Assembly: GCF_020184175.1 (NCBI RefSeq)
Contig: NC_065530.1
Coordinates: 70,409,260-70,473,259, forward strand
Origin: Aphis gossypii
Lineage: Eukaryota > Arthropoda > Insecta > Hemiptera > Aphididae
Reading direction: 5' to 3'
DNA length: 64,000 bases
Shown: positions 13,301 to 24,585 of the stretch, in pieces
Layout of the letters: each line of letters begins with the position of its first letter
Numbering within the stretch: position 1 is the stretch's first letter
Position numbers and translations under genes: made by a program
Notes under the pieces: generated by a model
What the model was told of the DNA's origin: nothing
Database searches by the model: none
The model's input: the letters and a program-made list of their open reading frames with translations, nothing else

Positions 13301-16300
13301 CCACCGAAATTCGTTTCTTTTATAAACAAGAAGAAAAAGAAAATTTCGTTGTATACTTCCCAAATTTCAACTTAACAATGCGAGATCCTGGAAACTTTGG
13401 TGAACTAGCTATGATTACTTTACCAAAATATGTGCAAGCAAGATTTGTCATTTTAGGTACGTTTAAAATATTACTGGTTGATAATTTGATATTAGTTATA
13501 GTATAGATACATCAAAAATATAATGTTTATGTAATATTTTAGGAATCGTTAGCTATATGGATAATGCTTGTTTGAAATTTGAATTGATGGGCTGTGAAGA
13601 ACCGAAAGTTGAACCTTTATTAGGTTTTGATTATGGTCATTCACCATGTGTTGGTAAGTTTTATAGCTATAACATTTATTATTTAAAATAAAAGTAAAAA
13701 TACTAAAATAAAAAATGTTTAGATAACGAGCCTCCAGTATTTCAAAATTGTCCAACTCAACCGATTATAGTACGTCGGGGACCTAATGGAATAGAACCGG
13801 TTAATATGACAGAACCAGTTCCAATTGACAACAGTGGCAGCATTGCAAGACTTGAAGTAAAACCACAAAGTTTTAAATTGCCATTCTATACATTCCAAGA
13901 TACAGCTGTAAAATATGTTGCATTTGATTTTGACGGAAACGTAGCCATCTGCGAAATAAATATTACAGTTACAGGTAAAATAAAATAAATAATACTAAAA
14001 TGGATAAAAAATATTAGGTATAAAATGTTGAACTTATTTTTAGATGAAACCCCGCCACAATTGAGCTGTCCTCAGAGTTATGTCATTGAATTAGTGAACA
14101 AACAAGATAATTACGTAGTAAACTTTAATGAAACTCGTAGACGAATTAATGTATCGGACGCTTCTGGCGAGGTCACGCTTACATTTAACCCAGACAGAGC
14201 TTCGATAGCTATTGGAGACTTTGAAAACGTAACGGTTACAGCAGCTGATAAATTTGGAAATAAGGCTACCTGTTATTTCCAGGTAAAATTTCTAATTTTG
14301 TTTATTTAAAACTAAAAACAGATTTGTCCAAATGCATATTTAAAAAAAAAAACCCTTAATTTATTATTATAATATATTAATTGCAGGTTTCTGTACAAGC
14401 AACTCCTTGTGTCGATTGGGATCTTAAACCACCGTCAAATGGAGCATTAAATTGTTTGCCAACTGATGATAGTGGTTTGGAGTGTATAGCTACTTGCAAA
14501 GCTGGATTTAGATTTACTGACGGACAACCAACAAAATCATTTACTTGTGAACAACGAAGTCTATGGTCACCATCTTCAGTTGTTCCAGATTGTGTATCTG
14601 AAGATACCCATCAAGCCGATTACCATGTAGTGCCATCTGTAACTTATCGTGCTAATGGAGCAGTCCCATCTTTATGTTTACGACAATATGCTGACATTTT
14701 AAGCCAACATTATGGGCCTCTTAATGATATTTTGACAGAAAGATGTTCTGCTGTTAAAGTTAACATGAATGTATCGTTTATTGATACTAAACCACAACTA
14801 TTAGATGAAAACTTAGTACAGGTATGTTTGTTAATCTATGACATGAAAATTATTTGTCTACAAAATAAAAATAATATTCTATTTATAATAAATTTGTCTT
14901 GTCTTTAGATTGATTTTGTATTGGGAGTTTTGCCTGAAGTTAGACAGCCTCAATTATATGATTTCTGTGGCTCAACTTTGAATTTAGTTTTCGATCTTAG
15001 TGTTTCATATGCTAGTGCTGCTATAGAACCACTATTAAATATATCTGCAGTAGCTAATCAATGCCCTCCGTTGAAAGCTCTCAGATCATCTGTATCTAAA
15101 GGATTCACTTGTAATATTGGAGAAGTACTTAATATGGATACTAACCAAGTACCTCGATGCTGTAAGAAATAATTATTTGTGATGTTAAGATATAAATCGA
15201 AATTACATTATTTATATTATTTTAGTGCATTGTCCGGCTGGAACATATGCTGGGATCAAACAAACATCATGTATGCCATGTGCTCGTGGTTATTACCAAG
15301 ATACAGCTCGTCAAGGTGCTTGTATGAAATGTCCAAATGGAACTTACACTAAAGAATTGGGATCAAAAAGTTTGAAAGACTGTATACCAGTGTGTGGATA
15401 TGGAACTTATTCGCCGACAGGACTCGTTCCTTGTCTCGAATGTCCAAGAAATAGTTATACATCAGAACCACCTACCTCTGGTTTCAAGGAATGTGTATCA
15501 TGCCCACCTAGCATGTTTACATACCAACCTTCTGCTCCAAATAAAGATTTTTGCAGAGGTATTAATTTTTTTTTCATAATTGATTTACACATATTAATAA
15601 TATTAATAATTATGTTACAGCTAAATGTCCACCTGGTCAGTATTCAGAAACTGGTTTAGCGCCTTGCTCACCGTGTCCTCCAAACCACTATCAAGCAGCT
15701 AGTGGACAAACTGTATGTATGGGATGTCCTACAAATACAAGGACCAAAGGCGCAGGAGCAGCAGGACGAGATGAATGTCAATCTATCGTATGCACCGAAA
15801 GCTCGTGTTTGCATGGTGGACTTTGTGTACCTCTTGGCCATGGAATTCAATGCTTCTGTCCAGCTGGATTTTCAGGAAAACGTTGTGAAATTGATATAGA
15901 TGAATGTGCTTCTCAACCTTGTTTCAATGGGGGTTCGTGTATAGACCTTCCTCAAGGTTATCGTTGCCAGTGCAAAAACGGATTTAGTGGAATTAATTGC
16001 CAAGAAGAGAAGTCTGACTGTAGGAATGATACATGTCCCGAGAGAGCAATGTGTAAAGATGAACCAGGATTAGGAAATTTTACATGTCTCTGTCGTAGTG
16101 GATACACAGGGCAAAACTGTGATATGACGGTTAGTTATAAAAAAAATATAATTCACAAAACTTATTAAATACCTACTATATTGTTAATTGTTTGTAGATT
16201 GACCCTTGTATGGAAACAATAAACCCGTGTAAGAACTCGGCTACTTGTACTGCACTGAAACAAGGCAGATACAAATGTGAATGTAAGCCTGGTTGGGAAG

Positions 16301-19300
16301 GTGAACATTGTGATGTAAATATCGATGACTGCGCAGAACGACCATGCCTTTTAGGAGCTGCTTGTACTGATCTCATCAATGATTTCAAGTGCGCGTGCCC
16401 TCCAGGTTTTACAGGCAAACGTTGTGAAACAAAAATTGACATATGCGCAGCTAACCCATGCCAGAATGGTGTGTGCGTTGATAGATTGTTCAGTCATCAA
16501 TGTGTATGTCATCCAGGATGGACTGGTGCTGCTTGTGAAATCAACATTGATGATTGTGCAAGTAACCCATGTGGAAATAATGGAGAATGTACAGACATGG
16601 TAAATGGTTATTCTTGTACTTGTGATGTTGGCTATACTGGTAAAAGGTGTCAACATTTGATCGATGATTGTGCTTCGGGACCATGTCAAAATGGAGGATC
16701 GTGTGTTGATATGTTGGACGGATTCATGTGCCGATGTAGACCTGGTTACTTAGGTCTGCAGTGTGAAGCTGGAATTGACGAATGTCTAAGTGATCCCTGT
16801 AGTCCCGAAGGAACTGAACAATGTTTAGATTTAGACAACAATTACAAGTGCGTTTGTCACCCTGGATATACCGGAAATATGTGTGAAAAGAATATTGATG
16901 ATTGTGCTTCATCACCGTGTATGAACAATGGTAAATGTTACGACGGTGTGAACACATTCTCTTGCCAATGTCCACCTGGTTGGACTGGAAAACGATGCGA
17001 AATCGATTTAAGCTCGTGCCAAAGTAAACCATGTTTCAACGACGCGACATGTATTAACTTGTTCCAGGACTATTTCTGCGTGTAAGTTTATATAATTAAC
17101 TATAAAAAATAAAAATAAAATGAAGGGGTATTTTATATTTTACTGTATTTTTAGGTGTCCATCAGGAACTGACGGAAAGCAATGCGAAACTGCACCAGAA
17201 CGTTGCATTGGTAATCCATGTATGCATGGAGGTAGGTGTCAAGACTTTGGATCTGGATTAAATTGCACGTGCCCAAGTGATTACGACGGAATTGGTTGCC
17301 AATATGAGTTTGATGCTTGCCAAACTAACACGTGTAAAAATGGTGCTACATGTATTGATAACGGGCCAGGATATAAGTGCATCTGTCCACCTGGATTTAC
17401 GGGCAAAAATTGTGATGAAGATATAATTGACTGCAAAGAAAACTCATGTCCACCTACAGCTACTTGTATCGATCTTACTAATAAGTTCTATTGCCAATGT
17501 CCGTTCAACTTGACAGGAGATGATTGCAGAAAAAGTAAATTACAATATATACTTTAAAAGTGAACTAAGCCAATTGTAATTGTTAAATTTATATTTTAGC
17601 TATCCAAGTTGATTACGATTTTAGTTTCCCAGAAGAGACATTAAGTAGTGCAGCTTTAACAGTTCCATTCCAATTTACGGGTGGTAGAGATAGTTTCACT
17701 ATTGCCATGTGGGTTCAATATGCACAAAAAGATGAGCCAGGAATATTCTTCACACTTTACAGTGTCACGTTAGTTTAATCAAACAATAATTAATAATAAT
17801 ATATATTCATAAAAAATAAAATTAATTTTTTATGATAAATTTTTTTTAGATCTCCTCATGTAGTACAGGGTCAACGAGTACTTATTCAAGCTCACTCTAG
17901 TGGTGTTGAGGTATCAATTTTCCCAGAACTTCAAGATGTATTTTTGGCTTTCCACGAATACACTACTATCAATGATGGTCAGTGGCATCACATTGCTATT
18001 GTCTGGAATCAAGGAACTCTAACTTTGATTACCGAAGGATTAATTGCAAGTAAAATGGAAGGTTACGGAACTGGAAGGAAGTTACCGGAATTGTGAGTTA
18101 AATTATATATTAATTTATGATTAACATATTTTTTAAAACTTTTTTTCCTTTTTAGTGGTTGGGCTGTGTTAGGAAAACCAAGGATGGAAAGAAAGACATT
18201 TACAGAAGCTGGTTTCAAGGGTCAGCTGAATAAAGTACAAATTTGGGGACGTGCTCTTGATGTTACTAATGAAGTGCAGAAACAAGTACGCGATTGTAGA
18301 ACCGAGCCAGTACTTTACCAAGGATTGGTTCTCACATGGGCAGGTTTTGATGATATCCAAGGAGGCGTTGAAAGAATTGTTCCTTCAAAATGCAGTCAAC
18401 ATTCTTGCCCAGCCGGATACACCGGACCAAACTGTGAACAGCTTCAAGTTGATAAAAAACCACCTCAAGTTGAATATTGTCCTGGTGATCTTTGGGTAAT
18501 TGCGAAAAATGGATCGGCGGTTGTTAATTGGGATGAACCGAGATTTACTGATAATGTTGGAGTTGTAAGAGTTGAGGAAAAGAATGGACATAAACCCGGC
18601 CAAACACTTCTATGGGGAACTTACCGTATCGCGTACGTTGCATTTGATGAAGTTGGTAACGCTGCAGTATGCTCTTTTAGAGTGTACGTCTTATGTAAGT
18701 AATTTTAAATAGCCTTTTCCATAATGCTACAGGACACAATTAATGTTTTATGTATTTTACTTGGTTTCAGCTGAATTTTGTCCCACTCTGGCAGATCCAA
18801 TCGGTGGAAAACAACAATGCAAAGATTGGGGATCTGGTGGACAGTTCAAAGTGTGTGAAATCAGTTGTAATCCAGGATTAAGGTTCTCGCAAGAAGTTCC
18901 TAAATTCTACACGTGTGGTGCTGAAGGCTTCTGGAGGCCCACCATTGATCCTGCTTACCCGACAATCTATCCTGCATGTTCAGCGTCTAAACCAGCTCAA
19001 CGAGTATTCAAGGTCGATATGAAATTCCCTACGTCCGTACTATGTAACGAAGCGGGACAAGGAGTACTGAGACAAAAAGTCAGAAATGCAATAAATACGT
19101 TAAACAGAGAATGGAACCTCTGTTCGTATTCTATTAAAGGAACACGCGAGTGCAAAGATTTGAACATTGACGTAAAATGCGATCATCGATCTTCCAGGCC
19201 GACAAGAAATGTAGAAAATGATGAAAATGATTCCGCTATCGCAATAAGGTAAATTGTTTTTGTATTGCAAGTTTGAATAATATATATAACATTAGGGGAA

Positions 19301-22098
19301 TTTTTTTTTATCAAATCAATAAATAAAATAAACTAAAAGATGATTGTATTAAACATTTTAGAGAGAGAAGGCAAGCCAGTGACACATACTCCGTACAAAT
19401 TTCATTCCCTGCCATCAAGTTAGTAGTATTCATTAGTGTAACCTAATACCTATGGTTCCAACGACAAATATCGAAAATCAAATACTAACTTTTTGTTTTT
19501 GCAGCGATCCTGTGGTCAACAGTAACTCGAACCAGAGAGCAAATATTCAGAGGTTGTTGGAAAAGCTCATATTAGAAGAAGATCAATTTGACGTACATGA
19601 CATACTACCAAACACCGTTCCAGACCCAGCTTCTTTGAACTTGGAATCTGATTACGCTTGTCCTATCGGTGAAGTTGTCATGGCACCAGACTGCGGTAAG
19701 AAACCATCATGAACTTACTGTTATATTTGTTCAGTAATATAATAATTATAACCTTTTCGTATGCATTTCGTTTTACAGTGCCGTGTTCTGTGGGAAGTTA
19801 TTACGAAAAGGAAACTAAAAAATGTGTACCGTGTGCGGTGGGTTCATATCAAAGCGAATCCGGCCAGTTGCAGTGTTCAGTGTGCCCAGCAATCGCAGGA
19901 AGGCAAGGAGTGACTGTGTCGACGGGTGCCAGGTCAGCGTCCCACTGCAAAGAAAGGTGTCCGGCGGGCAAGTACTACGACGACGAGGCCGGTCTATGCA
20001 GAAGTTGCGGTTACGGTTTTTACCAACCGTCAGAGGGCAGTTTCAAATGCCTTCTGTGCGGCCTTGGCAAGACTACACGGACCACGGAGGCAGTGTCTCT
20101 AGAGGTTAGTTACACGATTATAATATTATAATACATATAAAAGACTCAAGTTTTATCATGTTATCTAATTGCCATTTTGTTGTAGGAATGCCGAGACGAG
20201 TGTGCCGATGGCATGCACTTGGGTATCGAAGGAGAATGCGAACCGTGTCCAAGGGGCACTTACCGAACTCAAGGCGTCGAACCAGCATGTCAGCAATGTC
20301 CCGCTGGTAGAACCACCAAACAATCGGGAGCTTCCAGCATCGAGGAATGCTCGTTGCCAGTCTGTGTGCCAGGTAATTAAATACAACCTATTGAATATCA
20401 TATAATATTAGCGTAGTGTGAGACCTCCATTTTACTGAGAGTGATGACGTTATTGCAGGCACATACTTGAACACTACCCAGAACAGTTGCATCTCATGCA
20501 AAAAGGGCACTTACCAACCGGCCACGCAACAGACCATCTGTTTGCCATGTCCTCCGAACATGAGTACTAAGACCGTGGCTGCTGTAAGTATATTGTATTA
20601 AATTCAAAAACGACGACAGCCATTGCTGGAAGAATTGTTTCTGATAAGCTCGTTGTAATAAAAAATAATCACTTTTGTTGCAGACGAGCAAGTCTGAATG
20701 CTGGAACCCGTGCGAGGCAAATGTAGCGGGCAAGCACTGTGATGTGAACGCCGACTGTCTGCTAATACCCGAGACGTCCGACTTCAAGTGTGAATGTCGT
20801 CCAGGATTCAATGGAACCGGTAAAGTTTGCAAAGACGTGTGTGACGGTTACTGTGAAAATAAGGGAACATGCGTCAAAGACCTACGTGGTCAGCCGTCGT
20901 GCCGTTGTGTCGGATCGTTCATCGGACCGCACTGTGAAGACAAATCTGACTTCGCATATATCGCTGGCGGTATTGCGGCTACTGTTGTGTTCCTCATCGT
21001 CATCGCGCTGTTCGTGTGGATGATCTGTGCTCGGTCCGAGCGTGTCAAAGAGCCCAAGAAGCTGATGGCTCAGACAAACGACCAGACCGGGTCCCAGGTC
21101 AACTTCTACTATGGCGCCGCCCCGTACGCCGAGTCCATAGCACCATCTCACCACTCTACGTATGCACATTACTATGACGATGAGGAGGACGGCTGGGAAA
21201 TGCCTAACTTCTACAATGAGACGTACATGAAAGGTAAAGATTTCCAGAGAAAAAAATATCTAAAATATCTAGTTTTTTATTTTATTTAATACAATATTTA
21301 AAACATTTAATAATGTTAAACCGCAGTAGTGTATGTATAGTGTACTTGTCACAAAATCTTGACGGTTAGATAAGTATTTCTTACTAAAAATTACGATTAT
21401 GTGTTTACAGAGGGTCTACACAATGGCAAAATGAACAGCTTGGCTAGGTCAAACGCCAGCATTTATGGTAACAAAGAAGACTTATACGACAGACTCAAGA
21501 GGCACGCTTACAACGGAAAGAAAGGCGAGTAATACCTTACCATTTAATTCTACAATTATTTAATATGGCTCCACAGTTTTTTTGATAACGGTTGTACCTT
21601 GCGCGTTTTTTAAGTCCCTGTAACCTAAAAAATTAATTATACAGTCAGTGGCGTAATTTGGAATTGGTTCTGTGGTGGGATTGGGATATAAGTTTGTATT
21701 ATCGTTCTAGCGTGGCTATGTCTCCTTCACCTCCCTTGACCATTAAATCTCATAGATCACAATATTATATTAATTTATTATTATGAAGTAATGAGTTAAA
21801 TGGTATAATAATGGTTTTCAAAAAACAAAAAAGTAAACAATTAAATTAAATTATATATATTTTTCATAAATTATAATATCCAGTCAATTTTCCTTTTTGT
21901 TTTTTTTTCGCCAAAAAAAGCGTCTGGGGAGGGATACATCCCAATATCCCCTCCCCATAATTACGCCACTGTATACAGTATACATCTGAGGTGGTACAAA
22001 AGTGTTAAGATTGAATGACAATATTGTGAATTTTATTTGACTTATGTTGTTCATACGTGTTTACAGATAAAAGCGATACCGAAAGCGAATGCCAGTGA
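7184..22098 (+). CDS. uif: Uninflatable-like giant apical membrane protein
   Basis: In Drosophila, Uninflatable is an apical epithelial protein needed for tracheal growth and a modulator of Notch signalling. I assembled 39 coding exons with consistent phases and no internal stop, giving 3568 residues, close to the roughly 3600 of the fly protein. Domain order: signal peptide (about 1-39), C-type lectin (43-179), LDLa (180-213), three CUB (214-554), four sushi (556-797), EGF and discoidin/sushi/discoidin (798-1470), two HYR (1471-1634), sushi-like and cysteine-rich (1635-1974), 14 EGF (about 2030-2565), laminin-G-like (2566-2760), HYR (to 2882), sushi-like, ephrin-receptor-like repeats (3125-3337), EGF, one membrane helix (about 3428-3455) and a 113-residue cytoplasmic tail. 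All introns are GT-AG except the last, which is GC-AG. The first exon is the least certain part. Exon coordinates are given in the segment entries that follow. Confidence 0.92.
8194..10140 (+). other. uif: uif exons 2-8: C-type lectin, LDLa, three CUB domains
   Basis: Exons: 8194-8275, 8350-8537, 8610-8750, 8818-9047, 9110-9303, 9372-9531, 9597-10140. The first three encode a C-type lectin fold (WELKGLHCYKFF start, WLGLASLDD core, a late LPFLCR cysteine). The fourth begins with an LDL-receptor class A module (FHCSNGRCINSAFKCD, ending DCGDWSDELDC with its calcium-binding acidic residues). Three CUB domains follow, recognisable by the SPNYPHKYEA, SPGYPNNYPGG and SPTFGLSNYPS motifs. This order at the N-terminus is characteristic of Uninflatable. 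Confidence 0.92.
10211..11129 (+). other. uif: uif exons 9-12: four sushi (CCP) repeats, one per exon
   Basis: Exons: 10211-10390, 10456-10638, 10704-10886, 10950-11129. Each is about 180 nt, starts and ends in phase 1, and carries the four-cysteine, late-tryptophan pattern of a complement-control (sushi) module; three keep the tryptophan, and the last has phenylalanine (NQTFSNVPKC) there. The one-domain-per-exon, same-phase layout is typical of modules spread by exon shuffling. Exons 9-12 could in principle be skipped singly without changing frame. Confidence 0.9.
11216..13653 (+). other. uif: uif exons 13-19: EGF, discoidin and sushi modules
   Basis: Exons: 11216-11418, 11488-12235, 12314-12495, 12559-13019, 13078-13189, 13255-13456, 13543-13653. 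A calcium-binding EGF (DVNECAASQCDLSSTEC) is followed by a coagulation-factor 5/8 type C (discoidin) domain. The discoidin shows RGWCG and DNWVLIDL near its start and KLELVGC at its end. Next come a second EGF (DINECSVNNGGCQ), sushi repeats and a second discoidin-like domain (TGWCGKQEAFTYVSVDLG to FELMGC). Confidence 0.88.
13723..14282 (+). other. uif: uif exons 20-21: two HYR domains
   Basis: Exons: 13723-13974 and 14044-14282. Each starts with a DNEPPVF or DETPPQLSCP type opening and ends with a YVAFDFDGNVAICEI or VTAADKFGNKATCYFQ type strand. These are hallmarks of the hyalin-repeat (HYR) immunoglobulin-like fold found in this family. Confidence 0.88.
14387..15558 (+). other. uif: uif exons 22-24: sushi-like, linker and ephrin-receptor-like repeats
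   Basis: Exons: 14387-14821, 14909-15161, 15226-15558. A sushi-like segment (residues from about 1635) is followed by a spacer of roughly 140 residues with few cysteines and no named domain. Repeats of the ephrin-receptor-like / GCC2-GCC3 type follow (CPAGTYAGIKQTSCMPCARG), and continue into the next exon. Confidence 0.85.
15621..17534 (+). other. uif: uif exons 25-27: array of 14 consecutive EGF repeats
   Basis: Exons: 15621-16129, 16198-17081, 17155-17534. After a last cysteine-rich repeat, 14 six-cysteine EGF modules follow without a break. Many have the calcium-binding opening DIDEC or NIDDC. Six carry the POFUT1 O-fucose consensus C-x4-(S/T)-C: CFNGGSC, CKNSATC, CQNGGSC, CFNDATC, CKNGATC and CPPTATC. 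The arrangement resembles the EGF arrays of Notch and its ligands, in line with the known genetic link between uif and Notch. Confidence 0.93.
17600..18694 (+). other. uif: uif exons 28-30: laminin-G/pentraxin-like and HYR domains
   Basis: Exons: 17600-17768, 17850-18092, 18156-18694. The first part reads as a concanavalin-like laminin-G/pentraxin domain (FTIAMWVQYA, DGQWHHIAIVW, FKGQLNKVQIWGRAL). It is followed by an EGF remnant (HSCPAGYTGPNCE) and a third HYR domain (KKPPQVEYCPGD to VAFDEVGNAAVCSF). Confidence 0.9.
18771..19695 (+). other. uif: uif exons 31-33: sushi-like linker with furin-like site in a microexon
   Basis: Exons: 18771-19248, 19362-19418, 19505-19695. The first encodes a sushi-like cysteine block and an SEA/GAIN-like-length spacer of no named fold. 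The middle exon is only 57 nt, enters and leaves in phase 2, and encodes ERRQASDTYSVQISFPAI. With the preceding split arginine codon it forms R-E-R-R, a minimal furin-type site. Skipping it would keep the frame (split codon AGC). Confidence 0.82.
19779..20583 (+). other. uif: uif exons 34-36: second ephrin-receptor-like cluster
   Basis: Exons: 19779-20104, 20186-20372, 20459-20583. Repeats with the CPAGKYYDDEAGLCRSCGYG and CPRGTYRTQGVEPACQQC patterns match the ephrin-receptor-like cysteine modules seen earlier in the protein. G+C is higher here than in most of the gene. Confidence 0.88.
20684..22098 (+). other. uif: uif exons 37-39: EGF, transmembrane helix and cytoplasmic tail
   Basis: Exons: 20684-21233, 21411-21524, 22067-22098. 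Two juxtamembrane EGF-like modules are followed by one hydrophobic helix (core YIAGGIAATVVFLIVIALFV) and a basic stop-transfer stretch. The tail contains acidic and tyrosine-rich patches. The last intron (21525-22066) has a GC donor (AAAG|GCGAGT) and a standard ACAG acceptor. Splicing gives the ending DKSDTESECQ and stop at 22096. If the intron is retained, a TAA at 21530-21532 ends the protein two codons later (KKGE). Confidence 0.85.
21646..21971. mobile_element. hAT-type MITE in the last uif intron
   Basis: This 326-bp element begins CAGTGGCGTAATTT and ends AATTACGCCACTG, an inverted terminal repeat of at least 13 bp. It is flanked by a perfect 8-bp target-site duplication, TATACAGT (21638-21645 and 21972-21979). 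The 8-bp duplication and CAGTGGCGTA ends fit the hAT superfamily. There is no transposase frame, so it is a non-autonomous element. The perfect duplication suggests a fairly recent insertion. Confidence 0.88.
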
Positions 22099-24585
22099 AT
22101 AGACTACGAATAATAATTAGTTGCTCAAAAGTAAAAAAAAAATAATAAATATAATTATATAATAAACTACAATAAATCGTACGAGTCGGACGAACGTGGT
22201 CCGAGGTCGAGAAATCAAAACCAAACGGAGTGCGTGTACAAAATTGTCTATTCGAATCGGTCAAACTCCAAGAATTGACCTACACCCGACTTTTCCTCAA
22301 GACAATACAAACCTAATTATTTATAACTTAATATAGAAATTTAGTGTCATAATATTATGTACGCGATGGTTTTGTATGTATTGTGTAAATAGATATAAAT
22401 ATAATTGTTATTATTTTTAACAAGTCCTAATGCATCCAAACATTAGCGTATAGGAATAAGAGACTATTGGCTCACAAACCAAATTTGTACAGTTTAGACG
22501 ATTTTTTTTTTATATTCAATTTATAAGTGTCATTATTCAATCATTTTTTATCATAGCTTGTAAGATGAAAAATAAATAATTTATTTGTTTTATATATATA
22601 TTTTTTACCATCAAATAAACAATAAATATAATTAATATGCATACATTCGGTATATTATATTTTTTTCAAATTTCATAGTAACATTTAATATTATTTTTAT
22701 TAATAGGCAATAAAGATAAATATTTCCGGACTATTATTTTAAAAAATAAACAATCCACAAAAAGGAACTTACAATAATTGAACATTCTCATCAGATATAA
22801 TAGGTAAGTAATAAAATTAAAAAAATCATATTTCACAAAAATAAAAAAAAACTGTTTCTACTCAAAAACAATTCAGCACCTTCTAAACAACAAACAGAGG
22901 CATAGTACATCCTTACACATTGAAATGTTATAACTTGTAAGTACTTTATATCTATATGTTAAACATTTCAAGATTTGAGTAAAATCAACTCTGCAATGTA
23001 CATTTTCAAACACATGATTATGCTCACAGGAGCAGCACACAATATTTAATACATAATTACTTTGCTAATACAGGTGTTAGAATTAAAACAATACAAAACT
23101 ATTTAAAATATAATTTTTACTAGGCTAATAAAAATTAAAAATACACATAGAAAAAATATATAAGTTAAAAAAACATACTGAGGTAATTAAAAATTATATT
23201 ATAGTTATGATATAAGTAAAATTGATTCCGAACGTACACAAAATACATATAAGTAATGTAATAACCATTTCTTAAAAATACTTTTTTTGCATTATCTGCC
23301 ATCACCACGGTTTGATACTTATTCCATTCCGTGGCCCGTAGCAGACTTTGCATATTATTATTGCACATAATTGTTCAGAAACATTTTAGGTACAACAAAA
23401 TAATACATTTTTTGTACATTAGTTTTAAGAGCAGAAATCATATTAAAAAAAAAAATTAAATATTACATGGTAAATATGCAATTTAAATTTTTATGTTCTT
23501 CAAATATCTTATATGTATATTGATCTACTCAAGAAATAAATTTGATAAATGTTTTAAAAGTCATACTTTTTACACATAAACATCATAATTCACTGTCGGT
23601 TATTCTAATATTAAATGAAACATTTCTCTTATCATTGTGGTATAAAATAAAAATGCCTAAATGATTATAATATCATTTTTTTTTTTTTTTGAATAACATG
23701 GATATAATTTAAGATGGGTGTAATCTATATGATATCACAGTGTAAATTATAGAAGCATTATCATTACAATTTTTATTTATGCATTATTAATATTAAATAA
23801 ATATATTACATGACATATTAGCGCTACACAAATTTTGATTATTTTTGACATTTTATGTGTAACAGTGCTAACTGATAACAAATAATACCTATACCTAAAT
23901 ATAAATGATTTATAGTTTATACTTAATTTGTCTATACTATATTCTTAATTAATTTAATAGCTGAATGGGAGATGAACAATTATAACGAAATAAATTATAA
24001 TAATATATAATTTTAATAATTAAATTTTTGTACTTTAAATATCTACAATACTTATCATAGATATTGACTAAAAACAAATATGAACAATTTTACAAGTTTT
24101 GAATTATTTATTAGAGCTTATATAATGTTGATTTCTTAAAGGGAGATTATTTCACAGAAACATAGAAGAATTAAAAATTTGACAGTGGTTAAATAATTCT
24201 CAAAGTAAACAAATACAACATTTAATATTTAACCTAAAATGTGCATTGAATGTTAATAATTTGAAACAATAAAATATTTATTTGTAAAAAATATCAATTA
24301 TTTTGCTGAATGTAGATGTGATTATTTTTTTAAATTGTCGAGAATATTTAAGATACTAACAAGAAATAAATGAGTCCAAGGGACTAATTCCTTAAGACAA
24401 ATTAAAAGGGTAATATACAAGATAATTATACATTAGATGAGATATAAAACCTAAAAATTAAATTCACTGAAGTAAATTATTGAAAAATAAATTATAGCTA
24501 TCACACACTTATTTTTCAATAATAATATTGAGATAGTCTAATTAAACTTAACATACATTAAGATAAATTCCTGCTGATCTTCCAT
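22099..24585. other. uif 3' UTR and spacer between convergent genes
   Basis: Very AT-rich DNA between the stop codons of uif (+) and the DCAF15-like gene (-), which converge here. It must contain both 3' UTRs. No further gene, repeat family or structured RNA was recognised. Confidence 0.6.
22571..22576 (+). terminator. Candidate uif polyadenylation signal
   Basis: An AATAAA lies 473 nt after the uif stop, with another at 22614-22619, in a T-rich context. There is no direct evidence for which is used. Confidence 0.35.

Noticed and set aside
20494..20832. 112-codon minus-strand frame
   Set aside because: Shadow of the uif exons on the other strand.
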